A stretch of 64,000 bases of DNA from Marsupella aquatica. Lineage: Eukaryota; Marchantiophyta. Below the pieces are notes generated by a model. It was not told the origin of the DNA and made no database searches. It was given only the letters and a program-made list of their open reading frames with translations. A program made the position numbers and the translations under genes. Of the stretch, positions 34,610 to 47,722 are shown in pieces. Every line of letters begins with the position of its first letter. The first letter of the stretch is position 1. Where the stretch lies: the NCBI GenBank assembly GCA_973895155.1, contig OZ316891.1, positions 18,476,001 through 18,540,000 on the forward strand, read 5' to 3'.

Positions 34610-35932
34610 TTGCTTGATGTGAAGATTTATATGACTAAGTCTCTAGGTTTTGTTGCCCCGTTTGTTGCATGATCGAGAAGATCGAAGACTAGCTAGACAC
34701 TTGGTGCGTAAGCTCTTGCACTCCTTATATGATTTGAAGCACAGTCCCAAATAGTGGAATACATGTTTTGATTCTTTCATGTTAAATATCCCCCGTGTTA
34801 TCCAAGGGGATCACCAAGGGTGAATATGATTGTAATTAAGTTGTATAATTTACATGAAGCGGGACATGAAGGAGGTGAATAATTACTCTTGCTTAAATTG
34901 GTTACATTATGCTGACACTGTACATGGATGATATGCTGATCCTGGCGTTTGATGTTGCCAATCTGCAAACAATGTTGAGTAATTAAAGAGTTTTGAATGA
35001 AGGACTTAGTAAGCTAGGCCAAGAAGATTCTAGGGATGGAGATTCATCTGATAGGGAGAAGAGACAATTATGGTTGTCTACTTCAATTGCCAAGTATGGG
35101 ATGGAGCTCGGGGTGAGCGGGCGGTCACTTCCACAAATGTTGACATCATGGATGTGTGAACAAAGCAAGGGGTGAATTAAGTACGAGTAAGTAAGGGGGT
35201 TGCAATTCAAAAAGTGCCTCTTGTCATCACAATCATGTTTCATTCCCGTATTCATTGCTTGCCATATGTCAATAAATGATTGGTGGGTTTTTTGAGCTTC
35301 CCATTCCTTTTAGAGAGAGTGGTTAAATATAGGGGCATCTGCACAGGGTATACAAGAATTTCATAAGGTGAACCCCCCGAAGGCTGGAGAATGCAAAATC
35401 ACTTGGTACTCCATTGGGTTCCCTCTTCTATTGATAGTGATCCCGGTGATAGACTACCAATGAAATTGGTTTTATGTATGCGATGACATGCACTAGACCA
35501 GATATTGTCCACGCTGTTACCATTTTGAGAAAATATATGGCAAACCCTGGTTAACTTCATTAGGAAGTAGTGAAGTGGGTTTTGCGTTATCTGAAAGACA
35601 CCTTAGATTGTGGGATTTTATTTGATGCTAAAAGAAACTCTAATCTGGAGTTAGGAGGTTAAATATGTAGATGTCGGGTGTAGATGCAAAAGGTGGCTTT
35701 AGAGGAGAATTAATGTAACACAATCTTGATTACCAAAGTTTTACCTAAGTAAGTATTGGTAACTTTATACATTGTGTGGATATGATTAATGTTATACAAG
35801 CTAGGCCAAACAAAAGACTATGTAGATATATATGTTATTTAGTTCTCAATTTAAATATATATTGCGTATCACCTGATTTGTTTAGGCCCACACATCTCAG
35901 CCCCCCGGGGGGTATAGGTTAGAGGGAGATTC
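34610..35932 (+). pseudogene. Decayed Ty1/Copia reverse transcriptase-RNase H region
   Basis: Translation in shifting plus frames gives Copia landmarks in the right order: IYMTKSLGF (about 34630), LHSLYDLKHSPK (about 34715, cf. the family K(S)LYGLKQSPR), LTLYMDDMLIL (about 34915; YMDD in place of the usual YVDD active site), MKDL..LGQAKKILG (about 34995), then FMYAMTCTRPDIVHAV (35470) and VVKWVLRYLKDT..LDCGILFDA (35565). Stops and frame shifts are frequent, so it is an old dead copy. AGAGGGAGAT at 35921 looks like the polypurine tract, followed by TGATATTC at 35933 as a possible 3' LTR start. Confidence 0.82.
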
Positions 35933-36230
35933 TGATATTCAGTATGAGTTTGTCCACTCATATATGGTGTCTTGTACGTTGCTGTAGTGTATCATTATAT
36001 GTCTTGATCGAGTGTCCTCTCAGGTTCTGCATTTGCTGTCTAGTTTGAGCCGACGGTTTCTTACTGACATGGTAAGCACTTATGAAGTTGTTGTTGAGAG
36101 AAATGATTTTAGCCCACCCTGTGCGCACTTGGAAAAAAATGCTTATGTCGTGTTAAAAAAAAGGGAAGAACAGGATAACCTCCACTAATCCCCCCACTAA
36201 TAGAGGGTAAACTGTTCTTAATATGGAGTG
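35933..36230 (+). mobile_element. Possible 3' LTR of the Copia relic
   Basis: It begins TGATATTC directly after a purine tract in the position expected for a 3' LTR. The right border and the matching 5' LTR were not found, so this is tentative. Confidence 0.35.
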
Positions 36231-36305
36231 TGCGCTTAGAGAGAGTGTAATTTGTCACATGTGATAGTTTCAAATGCTAGCATGGAATTAAATGAGGCAC
36301 CCCTT

Positions 36306-36545
36306 GGATCTGATGCCTGTAATGCAATTGGAATGCTGTTTTCAAGGTTAAAACTTGTGCACACACTCAGGATATGATGCTCGTAATGCAATTTATTGGT
36401 GTTTTTGGAGGTGGTTATGTGTACGCAACAAACCCAACATGCAATACGTACGCCCAGAGGATCATTCTGATGCTTGCAATGCAATTGGTTTGTTTGGAGG
36501 TTATTATGTATACACAACAAACCCAAAATGCAAAACGTACGCCAG
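36306..36545. repeat. Diverged direct repeats around TGATGCTYGTAATGCAATT
   Basis: Similar words at 36308, 36374 and 36468; the last two are followed by TTTGGAGGT..TATGT.TAC(G/A)CAACAAACCCAA and GCAA(T/A)ACGTACGCC. The period is about 95 bp between the last two. Confidence 0.75.
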
Positions 36546-37439
36546 TCAAGGGCCATTTCTGTTAACGGACTGGTTAGGATTAATTATTCATACTTTTGCA
36601 AATTTATTTGTAGGATTGAATGGCCTGCATCTAGTCCAAAGGTGGGGATGTTCTAAAGGTGACTTTACAAGAAGGTCGGGTCAATTTTACAAGAAGCTGG
36701 GGTCAATTGTTTGCTCCCAGGTTAAACCTGGACTGTAAAATAACTCAATAAGTTGGCTCAAAAAAGAACCAGGACAAGAACTTCAGGAGGGGCTGGTCCA
36801 GGTATGGTGTAAACCTACCCACTCTACATAACGAGTAGTCCGTGGGCCTGAGTTATTTCCAAACATTATTTAGGTGCTTGATTCAAGATCGAGATTTGCC
36901 TTTATTGATACTTCATCAAAGATTTCTGGTGCTCGGTCAAATCTTTAGAACAAGGAGTGACCTCCTTCCAGACAGTTTGCTTTGTTGGCCGGGAAAAAAG
37001 GTCACAAGTGAGCCTACTTCATGATTGTAAAGCCTGGGGTAAAGCTTAGGGAAGACTTCGAGAAGACTTTGATCGATAGGCAAGACCGGCACTCAAACCC
37101 CAGCAAATTTTCAATAACCTTAGCTGTTGCAGTAGAATTTTAATTGATGCCCGCGACGCTTACTTTCTGGCCGATGAACAGCGATCGGTGACAAATGAGT
37201 GGGAAATGTGGCCAGTGTGTGAAGCTAAAATGATGGACCAAAGATCGAGGACGCAGTTAGAGCTCAAACCTTTTCCGGGAACTTTCCAATTCTACGTCCG
37301 CGTTCATGGCAGTCATAGAGTTGCTTCGTCAGTCACCCCGATCTAGAATCATTTGCTACTCTCCATTCTTTGTATCTCGTGTTAATCCAGTTCGACTCTC
37401 AGTCTCTCCTCGATCTGAACTTCACTTACAGTATGCGTT
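36546..37439. other. No gene seen
   Basis: Intergenic sequence without supported features. Confidence 0.45.
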
Positions 37440-37631
37440 CTAGCTAGAGGTGTAGATCGATATGTAGAACGGCGAAACTGCATTACCGTAGTCAGCTGGT
37501 GGTGGTACGCTACTGGAACGTGAGGTGGGAGGGAAGCACAAGGTATGATTAATTTCTAACTTCCGCTCGAAATTAAGAGCACGACTGTGAAGTGGACTCT
37601 CAATGGCAATGAAGAGGATGATGATGGTCAT
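37440..37631 (-). CDS. Possible small secreted peptide (63 aa)
   Basis: ATG-initiated short frame with a hydrophobic start (MTIIILFIAIESPLHSRA) that could be a weak signal peptide, and a short, proline-containing C-terminal part (SSVPPPADYGNAVSP). Precursors of plant signalling peptides have this layout, and Asp-Tyr-Gly is seen at the start of sulfated PSY-type peptides, but nothing else matches that family. It could equally be a chance frame. No domain is recognised. Confidence 0.2.
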   Translation of the reverse strand: MTIIILFIAIESPLHSRALNFERKLEINHTLCFPPTSRSSSVPPPADYGNAVSPFYISIYTSS

Positions 37632-39814
37632 TCTGCGTACGTAGGCAGCGTGTCTGCCGCTGGTCGAAAGTTGAGCACCACGAGCTTCACGTTGGTGCTG
37701 GGGAAAAGTTCAACGAAGTTGCAGCTCCAAGTCTCAGGGCTATTGAGGCTCAGCCAGGCTCAATAGGGTACGTTATTGACGCTATGCAATTGCGGATTTC
37801 TCTCCTCGATCAGGCTAGCATAACCATAAAGTTCCTCTCGACCCTGGCTAGCTGCGCCCCGGCGACTCAGAGCTAAGCGATTACGTAGCTTCACCAACAA
37901 TATTTGCCAGTATTTGGCGAGGGGGATGAAGCAGAGCAGCATACCAATATCACAGCTTCCTAGCTTCTGAGTAGCTGGAAGTTGCATGTGCAGGCTGGAC
38001 TAGGTGACTGAGGACTGATCATGGGCATTACAAATAGGAAATACAAGCACGTCCAGGCGATGCAACTTCACCAGGACATCACACGTACATGATGATAAAA
38101 ACATTGTTGCCAACTTTCTGATAATATTGGAGCATATATATAAAGATGCCAGTGCTGTCTATCAGATATATTGCGACAACTAGCTAGCGTGGGCGACGAG
38201 TGGAACAGAATGTTGCGACCTATATGGAGAATCGCATCAATCAATGTACGTTTCTATGTAAGTCCCATCAGAAATCTGTTGGTCAGTGCATCGTTCGGAC
38301 AACCAGTTCAGATCAATCAGGAACTAAGTTTGATTTTCTTTCTTGAGCAGTCTCCAGTCTTCTGACGACATGGGCAGACTAAACAAAGATCCAGTAAAGT
38401 TGATCGAAAAGGTCATCATCTTTAAAACCTGAACTGGGATAAAGTTTCTTGAAATAAAATATCCAATTCAGACTAAATCAGTCTAAAGTTTAGGAAAACC
38501 AGTCTTCGCTCTGTTCACTCAATCGCATGGGCCGAAGACTATAAAGAGACTTTGAAGAGTTTCCCTCGCCCGTTATGTCGTTATATATTTCTTATGCTCT
38601 ACGTCACGATCTGCCCTCCTGTGCAAAGAAGCTAGTTAATAACAATGTAGTTCCCTCCTCGTCACTCGGTGATTTCTTAGGCTCCTCGCAAATAAGTATC
38701 CAAGATTCTTGCATTCTACTGTTTTTTGAAGAATCGCATGCATCCTACTTTTCAATCTTGTCTTACATAGTCCGACTCACGTGATCTTTTTAGATATTGA
38801 CGCAATCTGAAAAATATCAGTTTGGACAGCACAGTACTAGAAAGAGATTTCAAATCCTTGACGTGGTACGTCTGATTTTGGCCTATAAGCGCCGTCCATA
38901 GCTCCATCTCTGCCAATTATGGATGTAGAGTGTCGATCACTGTTTATGTGCTTCGACAGTACTAGTATTCGACCACATGATCCGACTCGAGATAAAATCG
39001 AATTCGTTTTTGGTCCAATAGCAATTAATCTAGGAGGCTAGATGATGACACCCATGCCTGATACTGGAAGTTGTCAGTTGGCATAACAATGGACAAATTG
39101 TCCACAATTATGAAGCCTGTGAGTGAAGGTTCTGAAGGCCTTGCGTCAGTTATCGGGACTTAATATTTGGCAGTGGCTTTATTGGGCCTCACAGTCCACT
39201 CTGTCTCATTCGCTAATCTGGTTATTTTGCGACTCTGTCTTCATTGCTTCAGCCCCATGCCAGGCCAGAGTGCCAAGCTTTCTAGCCCGAATTACTGCAC
39301 AATCCTGGTCACTCGTCTTCTAGTTTCGTGCCGGCGTAGAAGACAGACACATGGGATTGTGATCTAGATAAAAACGGTCCACTTAGTAGCAAATTTGAGT
39401 ATGAGTGAGCTATTGCAATGTCAAGCGCGGCGATGTACGCAGAATACAGATGACTGGAGGATTAATTGTTGCCAAACCATTATTATCAATATTATGTGAT
39501 TAACTGCCACACACATAACTTGAGACAACCAACGTACACTCGACAAAATAATCGTTTTAATTCAAATTCATCTCAATGTATGCGAGACAATCGAATATGC
39601 ACTGACGTTCAAATGTACAGGGCCACCAATTGTTTTTCACCAAAGCTAAACAACATCTACTTTGTGACTTTCTCTGCAATATAATATTCTTAGCCCTGGG
39701 CTCATATTCTGAAACTCCTTAAATGTGTGAGATGCAATAAATTTTGAAGTAGAGATTGATCATCAGGGCGATGAATCTTGTCATGTTAATGGTTTGGATT
39801 GATTCAAGTTGAAA
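37632..39814. other. No supported gene; 3' flank of the hydrolase gene
   Basis: Several short frames on both strands but none with coding features. The right end is downstream of the hydrolase stop codon. Confidence 0.45.
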
Positions 39815-42800
39815 CTACTCTGGCAAGATGATTGGAATCCTGGTATTAGCAAAGGAAGGGGTCGCAAATGAATCAGAAGATGTCAATATTCTGAAGAGAC
39901 CATCGGGATTGTCGGTGTGTACCTGCATAGCAACATCAATGCACATGTCAGAAAGACCCAAATCGGATGGCCTTCGAAAACATAACTTAGTGAGACGGTG
40001 AAAACAGATCATAAAGACAGCAGGACTTCTACTTCACGTTCTACAATTGAAGGCTGATATATAAACAATTTGAACGAGGTCTTGAAATTCGAAGTTAAAT
40101 AAGCTGTGTAGGCACGTACCCAGTGACCACATTCTTCTAGGTGGTGCATTTTGACACCGGCACCTTCTCTGGAGGCTATCCTCTCGGCTGTACGAATGCG
40201 CTCTACATCAGCATGGTACCATGTGTGCAAACTTCTCTCAGCTCTTAAGAATTCAATGTGAACACCCTCTGGGACACCTTCGACTAAAGGCCTGCATGGA
40301 AAAATGTCATTATTTCCTTGAGACAGTACGTGATCAGCTGTGCAAATTCGAGTCGATCTATCATAATGCACAGTACTGATATTGATCAATGTACTGACTG
40401 CCACATGAAAGTACTTACCACAGGTGGTCTGTGTGTATGACCGGTACATGTCAGAAACTCCTTCTAGATCGAACACCCAATAAAATCCAGTGGTCCCTTT
40501 CACAGGCCGCAGATTTGTGATCATCCACTGGTTCACACAAATGCTAAGGTCAGGTGCTTTCCTTCTACTTTGTGAGTGGAAATTCTTCATCAACCCGCAC
40601 CAAGGTACGAATTCTACAGTACTGCTATGGACATCAAGACTTCGCTGTTGAATTGACATGCACGGTGCTTTCTAAAGGAGTACCTGGGCGATCTTGTCTG
40701 AAAAACCTTTGTGCGCTAAAGCATCTGCCACTGCTTTCCGTGAAGAAATCTGCGGACACCGAAATGCATCAGTTTCGGAAACATCTCGAAATTTACAGGG
40801 TCCGCCGTCCGCCCAAATGACAAAGAATCTTAATCTATGCAGTTCGATCACACGACTCAAATTTCTCGGACATGTATAGCTACGTACCACAGCTGGCATT
40901 TCCTGGAGGGCTGCAATCAGCTCTTCGGGGTGGTCTGCGTCGTCTCCCCCAGAGTAAACCTTACCCGGAGTTGCATCTAAGACCCAAACCTGGAGGACGA
41001 ATAATCACTCACGATTACATTTCTAAAGAGACTGATCAAGCAGACCATATCGACCCAGTTATGGACATAGAAACGTACCCCAAGGTGATTTCTCAAAAAG
41101 CTCCAGCTGCCAACATCTAATCGATTGATTTGGACACTATTTGGACGTAGATTGGAGATGTAGCAACAAAGAATGCTTGAGGAAGACTTCTTACTCGAAC
41201 AGGTCGTGCAAGGGGTTTCACAGCTTGGTCCACCATACTCAACACAACTGCCAATACAGCAAAGAAAGAAGACGACAGAGAAGCCTAGATCAGAAATGTA
41301 TGCCGATTTGCGTAAATCAACAGAGCCCACTCCAGTAGAGTGGTAGAAAGTGTCTCGACTGTCACTAAATTAAACTCGATTCATTGATGGATCCAACGAG
41401 ATGATCCAAGGTCTTGGTCATCCTTGTATTGGAATCAAAACGCAAATCTAAGTATGCACCATCTTCAGTATATACGTATACACCGGACCTTTTCCGCCAA
41501 AGCTATGGCCGATGAGGAGTCGAGGAGTCAATTTCAGCTCTCCGACCTGCAAATGAATACAAATGACGTTCGTTGATTACTTGTAACTTTGGCAACTTTG
41601 ATCTATCCTAACACTAAAGAGGAAAACTAAATTGAAGGTAGAAGTCTGACCGCTTTTGTTTGCACCAACGGACACGATTGACGTAGTAATATGGGAGATG
41701 AAATGCAACTTCAAACTTAAGATAGAGCCCGAAACTGTACAGTACATAATAATAAACTATTCAACGTCCACATGCACAGAGGAAGAGAGAAGATTGACTG
41801 TACCAATTGCAGCACATCTCTGGCTGCCGATTGCACAGAGTGTGGTCCCTGTTTTGACAGGAACGTCGAATCTCCATGACAACGTAGATCGACCATCAAG
41901 AACTGTCGAGGCACATTTCATCTCAATTAGTGAAGGAACGACCAAATCTGCTCGCTGTTCGAGTGAACGAGAAGAATAAAGTTCTGCCCGAGCCAAATGT
42001 GAGCTCGTGTCCTACCTCTACCTATCTGAGGCCCTTACACGGAACGGCCGATTGAATGCAGAGGATCTTTTGAACTTTGGACGGCGACGTCATTGCAAAG
42101 AAAGAAAGAAGGAAATAAAGAAAGGTGATCATCGAGTCATTCACTAGTACTGAGTACCTACCAAGTCGGAAACTCGAGGGCAAGCCTCCGGGTAAAAGAG
42201 GCTGCATTGGCATTTAAAGCAAATTATTGATCAGCACCCATATACGGGAGAGGATGATAGATGTACGTATGAACAATATTATGTCTTCAGTGCTCCTCAA
42301 GGAAGAGATAGATGGACTAAATGCTCTGGAAGCCAGCACGGATTAGAACTGGCACCGGAACTGGCTGCACGATAACTTACCCCAGCTCTTCCGGGCTCCC
42401 AGAATTCCATGCACCAAAACTGCAGTTGGTGTGTCAGGCTGTGTTTTGTCCGTGGTATCGGTCCATCTCCTCGCCTGGTTATGACCATCATATTTCATAC
42501 GAATTGATGCTCTGAAGTGTCAGCTGTAAGTTATATATAGACAGACCTATGTACAACTCTCAAGTGATCGAATCAAATGGATATAGGCGCTGCTAAATTC
42601 TGACTCCCTGATTGACTATGCAGACGACCCAGACTTGATGATCAGATCTACTTTTCAGACAAATGAAACTCAGAAGGTGAGTTTCCAGCGACTTACCTTA
42701 GCGCCTTGGACGAGCTCGATCATACGCCTGCAAGAAAACAACAGCACTATTCAGTCTGTGAGAACGTATGCGTGGCAAAGCGGCCTCACTGGTACATGCT

Positions 42801-43462
42801 TCAATTCTCTCTAAAATTCTGTTGTTATTAGTAATTGTGCTGTTTTCAGAGTTGCGCAAGTTGTCGAGCCTACACATGTACGTTACTAAGTTTCAATCAG
42901 ATATCTAGACAATAATGTTTTCAGAGTTATTAGCAACCCATGGAACAGGGAATGATGCCATTTCCTACCAAGGTCTTTGTCATCGTCTTTCCAAGACGTG
43001 GCCCGGCAATTGTAGGCCTGTTGTCGATCAAAGTCATCTCTATCCTGCTGACACCTCTCCGTGTCCTCTTCTCTCCATGCTGTAGCTGACATAACTCTGA
43101 AATGTCGCCCTGTACAACAGCAACGTACGAAGGTTGGACTTACTATCAGTTTGCCAGGTCCTGCACTAATTAGACAGATCGATCCACCCGCCTTCCCTAT
43201 AGAATGGCTTCTTGCCCTTGCGAAATCCTGAATAACTCATACCGTCTACCTCCTGACTAACTGATCGACGTTGTTTAGATTGCATGCTCACCGATAACTG
43301 CTTTTTAACTCTGAATGTAGATGCTCCCAATCTACTGGAAAGAACGTTTCTCCGTTCCTGTCGATCACGGCCACTGGGCTCGTTCCTTGCGCAAGCTCGT
43401 GTAAAGGAAATTCTTGAAGATAGGGAAGTGGCACTTAACGCTATAGTCGTTGTCATAGCCAT
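39815..43462 (-). CDS. Chloroplast-type alpha/beta-hydrolase (At4g10030-like), about 13 exons
   Basis: Serine hydrolase fold protein of unknown substrate, about 420 residues. Exons (high to low): 43462-43243, 43085-42969, 42727-42697, 42474-42381, 42201-42162, 41902-41804, 41546-41489, 41247-41195, 40989-40888, 40749-40684, 40527 to about 40415, 40291-40120, 39922-39815. Exon 1 (MAMTTTIALSATSLSSRI, Ser/Arg-rich) looks like a plastid transit peptide. Then come TAVLVHGILGARKSW (oxyanion region), LMVDLRCHGDS, LIGHSFGGK (nucleophile Ser), VWVLDATPGKV, WMITNLRPVKG and GHWVHTDNPDGLFRIL (catalytic His). Most junctions close in frame. Three do not with plain GT-AG sites: the 42969/42727 join, the 42162/41902 join (expected TWQFL), and the one near 40415, where GTAAGT leaves a frame shift. 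Either unusual splice sites or early decay could explain this. Confidence 0.8.
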
Positions 43463-45957
43463 TTACGTAAATCGATGAATCAAAATTAACAGTCTCGGTC
43501 CCCTCAGATAACTAGTCTTCTGATATGACGATGAGCAAGCCGACGAGTTCTCAGAAGAAGTTGCTAGCCAGGAAGAGCTTCAGAATAAAGTCGATTAGAG
43601 GCGTTACTAAATCTCACTTGAAACAAACTGCAGACCACCAATTTCACCGTACCCTCAGGAGAAAACCCCGCAGTAATTATCTCAAGGCCTAGCCTCCAAA
43701 TTTGTGAGCGGTAGTGAAGCATTAACAAAAGTACCTGGAGTGCACAAGGCTGGACTTCCTAGACTACCTTTGAAACTCTGATCCTTTCGCTTGCCTTCGA
43801 ACTCCAATCGTAGCCAAAGTAAGGACCTGTTTCAGAGGGAGTACGTGCTGACGGATCGAGAGAACACGGGGACCTGATTCCAGGGCTAGGCTTGTGGAAT
43901 GGGAGCAGTACGTGGGAGCTAGAATCCAGCGGAAGTCCTAAGCTCCCGATCGAGAGGTGAGGAGAATGAATGATTGAACCACCAATTGAGTCTTATAGTG
44001 AATCGTTCAAATGGGTCGAGACCCAACTCACAGGGATGCCTAGAAAGATCCAAAGAACAAGCCAAGTCAACTTGAGCTCGTGGCCGGCTACGTTAGTAAC
44101 TTGAGTTCGAGGCTCTATTCTCCTGCAGGTCGGGGCCAAGCCAAGCAGCATCACCACAATACAGATCACCAAAATCAACCAACTGAACCCATGCACGTCC
44201 ACTCAGACCCGGATGGTCGCCTAGACATCACCACCGTTTCTCCAATTAAAGGAATCTGTCGCGCGAGAGTTATGTTTATTCATTAATACATAAACGAGCA
44301 TGATAGAGTCATTACAAGATCAGATCATTTTGACACACCATACATCCCAAATCAGATACCTGTACAGTGATATACATTTGGTGTGGTCTTGCTCTTGTCT
44401 AGAGGTTTTTACTCTAGAAGCCTAGACCTCAAGTTTCATTTATATCCATGAATTAGTAATAAAAAGTGTTCTATGACTCTTTTTTAATTTGCAGAATAGA
44501 AGCAGGACTTTCACGCTAATCGGTTGCTTATCTAATTAAATGAAGGAAGGATCTACAGTCGAGATCTGGGCTTAGACCATTTATCCTGTCTTAAGTGAGA
44601 AGTACTGAAGAAATATGCTCGATTACTTATTGTTACTTTCTCATGAATAACACATTCATAGAATCCTACTCGACATCCTACTTTATAAGGATGATTTTTG
44701 TTTACCTCAATCTTTTTGTAACAGAAGTACAAACTAAGGGGGTACACAATACTTTGCTGCATTTTATTGGTCAATAAACATGACTCAATAGAGACCAAAA
44801 ATGGAATTGAGACCACCACTTCCATGGAAGGCACATCACTTGCATGCGATGAAGATATGACCATTTAAATGGATGTGGCGGAAGATTTCCAAGGTTTTGT
44901 GAAATAACAAATACGACATGTTTTATTGATTGATTAACTTTAGAGAATAAATGAGCCTTATTAATTGTAAAAAATCATTCATTGAAAGTTTTTAGAGGTT
45001 GCAAAATTTAATGAAAAGAAAAGCCTTACCAAGAAAAAATCACTTATAAGTTAGGGGGTCAAACCTTAAAAAATATCATGGAATGTATGGCCATCCATAT
45101 AATGACCCATGGTAGCCATCATGTCCTACCATTGATGGTAATGGCTTTATGCAAATTAGAAAATAGATCATATATATTAATGAAAGTATTAAGAAAGGGG
45201 TGTGACTAGACAGAGTGAAATGAAAAAAGGTCATGTAAGGGCCGGGGGTTTCAGGTATTTCAAAAATGTAAAAATACCAAAAAGGATATCCTCGTAGGCC
45301 TTCATTTACATTAAAATAGTAATGAAAACTGTGAGCTAGCCTAAAAGACAAGAGGATTGCCACAGAGTATAGCAATGTCCCCTAAATTCACTAGCTTCTC
45401 CCGGCCCTTCTCTCTAGCTTCCAGCTAAGATAACAAAAAGGCTGCATGCAAGGGGAGTCAATTTAGAAGATTATTAGAATATTAAGACTTCAAACATTTT
45501 CCTTTTCACTCGTTTCCTTTGTATTCACAGCCAGGGTCAATTCAGTCTGTGGTGGCTTTTGGGGATAAATAGACTCCAAAAAGTGTTGACCTACGGTTGA
45601 TATATGAACTAGGTGGTGACATGGGTTTAGGGACCCTAAAATAATTCCGTATCCCCACCTTGTCTCTAATGCTAGTGGTGCTAATTTGGTGATCGAGAAA
45701 GTTTCTAAGTATATATACACACTTTTTATATACAAAGGGACCAAACAGAGTACAAATGAACAAACAAAAGAGGGCCCAAGTGGCCAAAACCAATCGAAAA
45801 AGAAGTGAGCAAAAGGGAACCACTAAACACCAAGAAAGAGGAACTAAAAGTAAGAAATGAACAATAGGGAACCCCTAAAAACCAAGAAAGAGAGAGAGAC
45901 TAAAACTAACCCAAGCGGACCGAGGTCCTCATCATTCCTACCGATTGTGGCAAAAAG
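43463..45957. other. Upstream of the hydrolase gene, then AT-rich DNA without genes
   Basis: No coding region supported. GGGAACC.CTAAA.ACCAAGAAAGAG occurs twice (about 45816 and 45869), a small duplication next to the LINE fragment. Confidence 0.5.
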
Positions 45958-47353
45958 CTAATGGTCCACATCAAGAGTCAAAACTAGATCGGCAAGTGGG
46001 ATTGGAACATCCTCAAGGGGAGCTAGCCGCTGCGGAGGCACACTAGCACCCACTGTAAGAGATCGACGATAGATGGCCCAAGCTTGAGCACGCTGTAAGG
46101 TGACTGAAATGCGTTGGCGAAAGTGCGTGGTCAAAATGGAAAGCGGGGGTCCGGTGGGACCCATTCGGCCATGAACATCCCGGGCAGCTTGCCGAAGAAG
46201 CCCATCAAACTGAGGATGAAGACGCCCAAATAGCTCCACAGCAAGGGGGAGGAAGCTATCGGATGAAGCTCGTGCAGCATATTTGGCCTCCTTCGTTGTT
46301 GCCGCACGTGACGCTGCTGCCCCTGCCGTAGTTGCCGCTGTCCCAATGATGTCTTGGCGCAATGGGTTTGCCACCACAACATCTGCCAAAGTACGTTGAC
46401 CCTCACGGACCATGGTAAGATCCACCCGTAACCGCTGTGATGGAGAACCTGAGCAGTCGCATCTTGCACAGCGTCGTGAACTCGAGTACGACCTCCCGCC
46501 GCACGCATACCAAAGAGCCAGAGAGAACCTGAGCAGTCGCATCTCGCACAGCGTCGTGAACAATAATGGTTTCACCTCCCAAATTGCACCGAAGAAGATG
46601 GACACCTGTGGCATCACAAGGCTTCCCACAAGTGCAAGAAGGAGGTAAACCTGCAAGAAGTGGGTGGGGCAGCCCCAGACGAAGACGCATGGCTGTGGAG
46701 AACTCCGTTGAAGACATCCGCAAATGAGGAATGACTGGATTGGCCTGAAGCCATCCACCTGCGCCCTTCCCTCCGGAAGAAAGAATCTGAGCTCGGTCCG
46801 TGTCAGGTGCCTCGGAGAGGATGCTGGAAAGGGTGAAAGTGTGCATACGCCCAGCGAGGTCTGCCTGAAGACGAACGGGATCCAAGGATAAAAACTCCTG
46901 GAAAGAAGGTAACGCGGCGCGAACGGGATCTGGTAATGAGGACCGCGCTGCGCGCAAATGAACCTGAAACGGGAGGGAACCCTCCTCTACCTCCATGAGA
47001 GATGAAAGTAAAAAAGGGCAATCCTCAATAAGAAAACGATCGGCCAACAACGAGAAGGCGGCCGCCCATGCACCCAAAAAGGCCAAAGGTGCAAGGCTCT
47101 CAATGGAAGTAAGCCCAAAACCACCCTGCGAAATAGGAAGACTGAGTTGTCGATGAAGCCACGGAGATGAGAGCAACGTACCCGGACCTAAAAGAGAGGC
47201 CAGGGTCTGACGAATGGAGACATTAAATGCTCGAAGGTGGAGACAAAGATCCTCGGTATGGGGATGCGTCCTAGCCAGATAAGACGCACGAGGGTGGATG
47301 CACCTCAACAATATCCCAAATGCTGCCTGAGAATCTGCTAACATAGGGAGCAT
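45958..47353 (-). pseudogene. LINE-type reverse transcriptase C-terminal fragment
   Basis: Minus-strand frames give the tail of a non-LTR retrotransposon polyprotein: QLSLPISQGGFGLTSIESL, then STAMRLRLGLP, the zinc-binding motif CTCGKPCDATGVHLLRC (CxC..H..C) and VHDAVRDATAQVL (about 46560). The frame breaks at an 80-bp direct duplication (46443-46522 and 46523-46602); similarity resumes in another frame as TMVREGQRTLADVVV and SFLPLAVELFGRLHPQFD, to a stop at 45958. The catalytic reverse-transcriptase palm is missing, so this is a 5'-truncated, dead insertion, as is usual for LINEs. It is GC-richer than its surroundings. No poly(A) tail was identified. Confidence 0.78.
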
Positions 47354-47680
47354 ACTTTCTAAGTCACAGGCAGATAGTTTGGAGATTTTACCTCTGATTT
47401 TCCTTTTATTCCCTTTGTATTAAATAGCCAGGCGCAATACAATAGGACATAAAGTTAGAGCCATAGCAAAAGAAAAAATGGCATCGGTTGTTACCTCTCT
47501 CCCAATGTCTTCCACTCCCTTTTAGAGCAAAGGTCGATCCATCTGCTCCAGTCCCGGGCTCGGGTATCCTCTTCCTGGCTTTCCCCACTTTACAGTATGG
47601 CATGGAACAAATTATTTTCCCCTTAACCTGTACAAAGTGGTGACTTTCTTGCTCTAAGTAAAATTTGGGTGCATATCAAA

Positions 47681-47685
<5 letters not shown>
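47354..47685. other. No gene seen
   Basis: Short unrecognised sequence between the LINE fragment and a microsatellite. Confidence 0.4.

Positions 47686-47717
<32 letters not shown>
47686..47717. repeat. (AT)n microsatellite, 16 units
   Basis: Uninterrupted alternating A and T. Confidence 0.95.
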
Positions 47718-47722
<5 letters not shown>

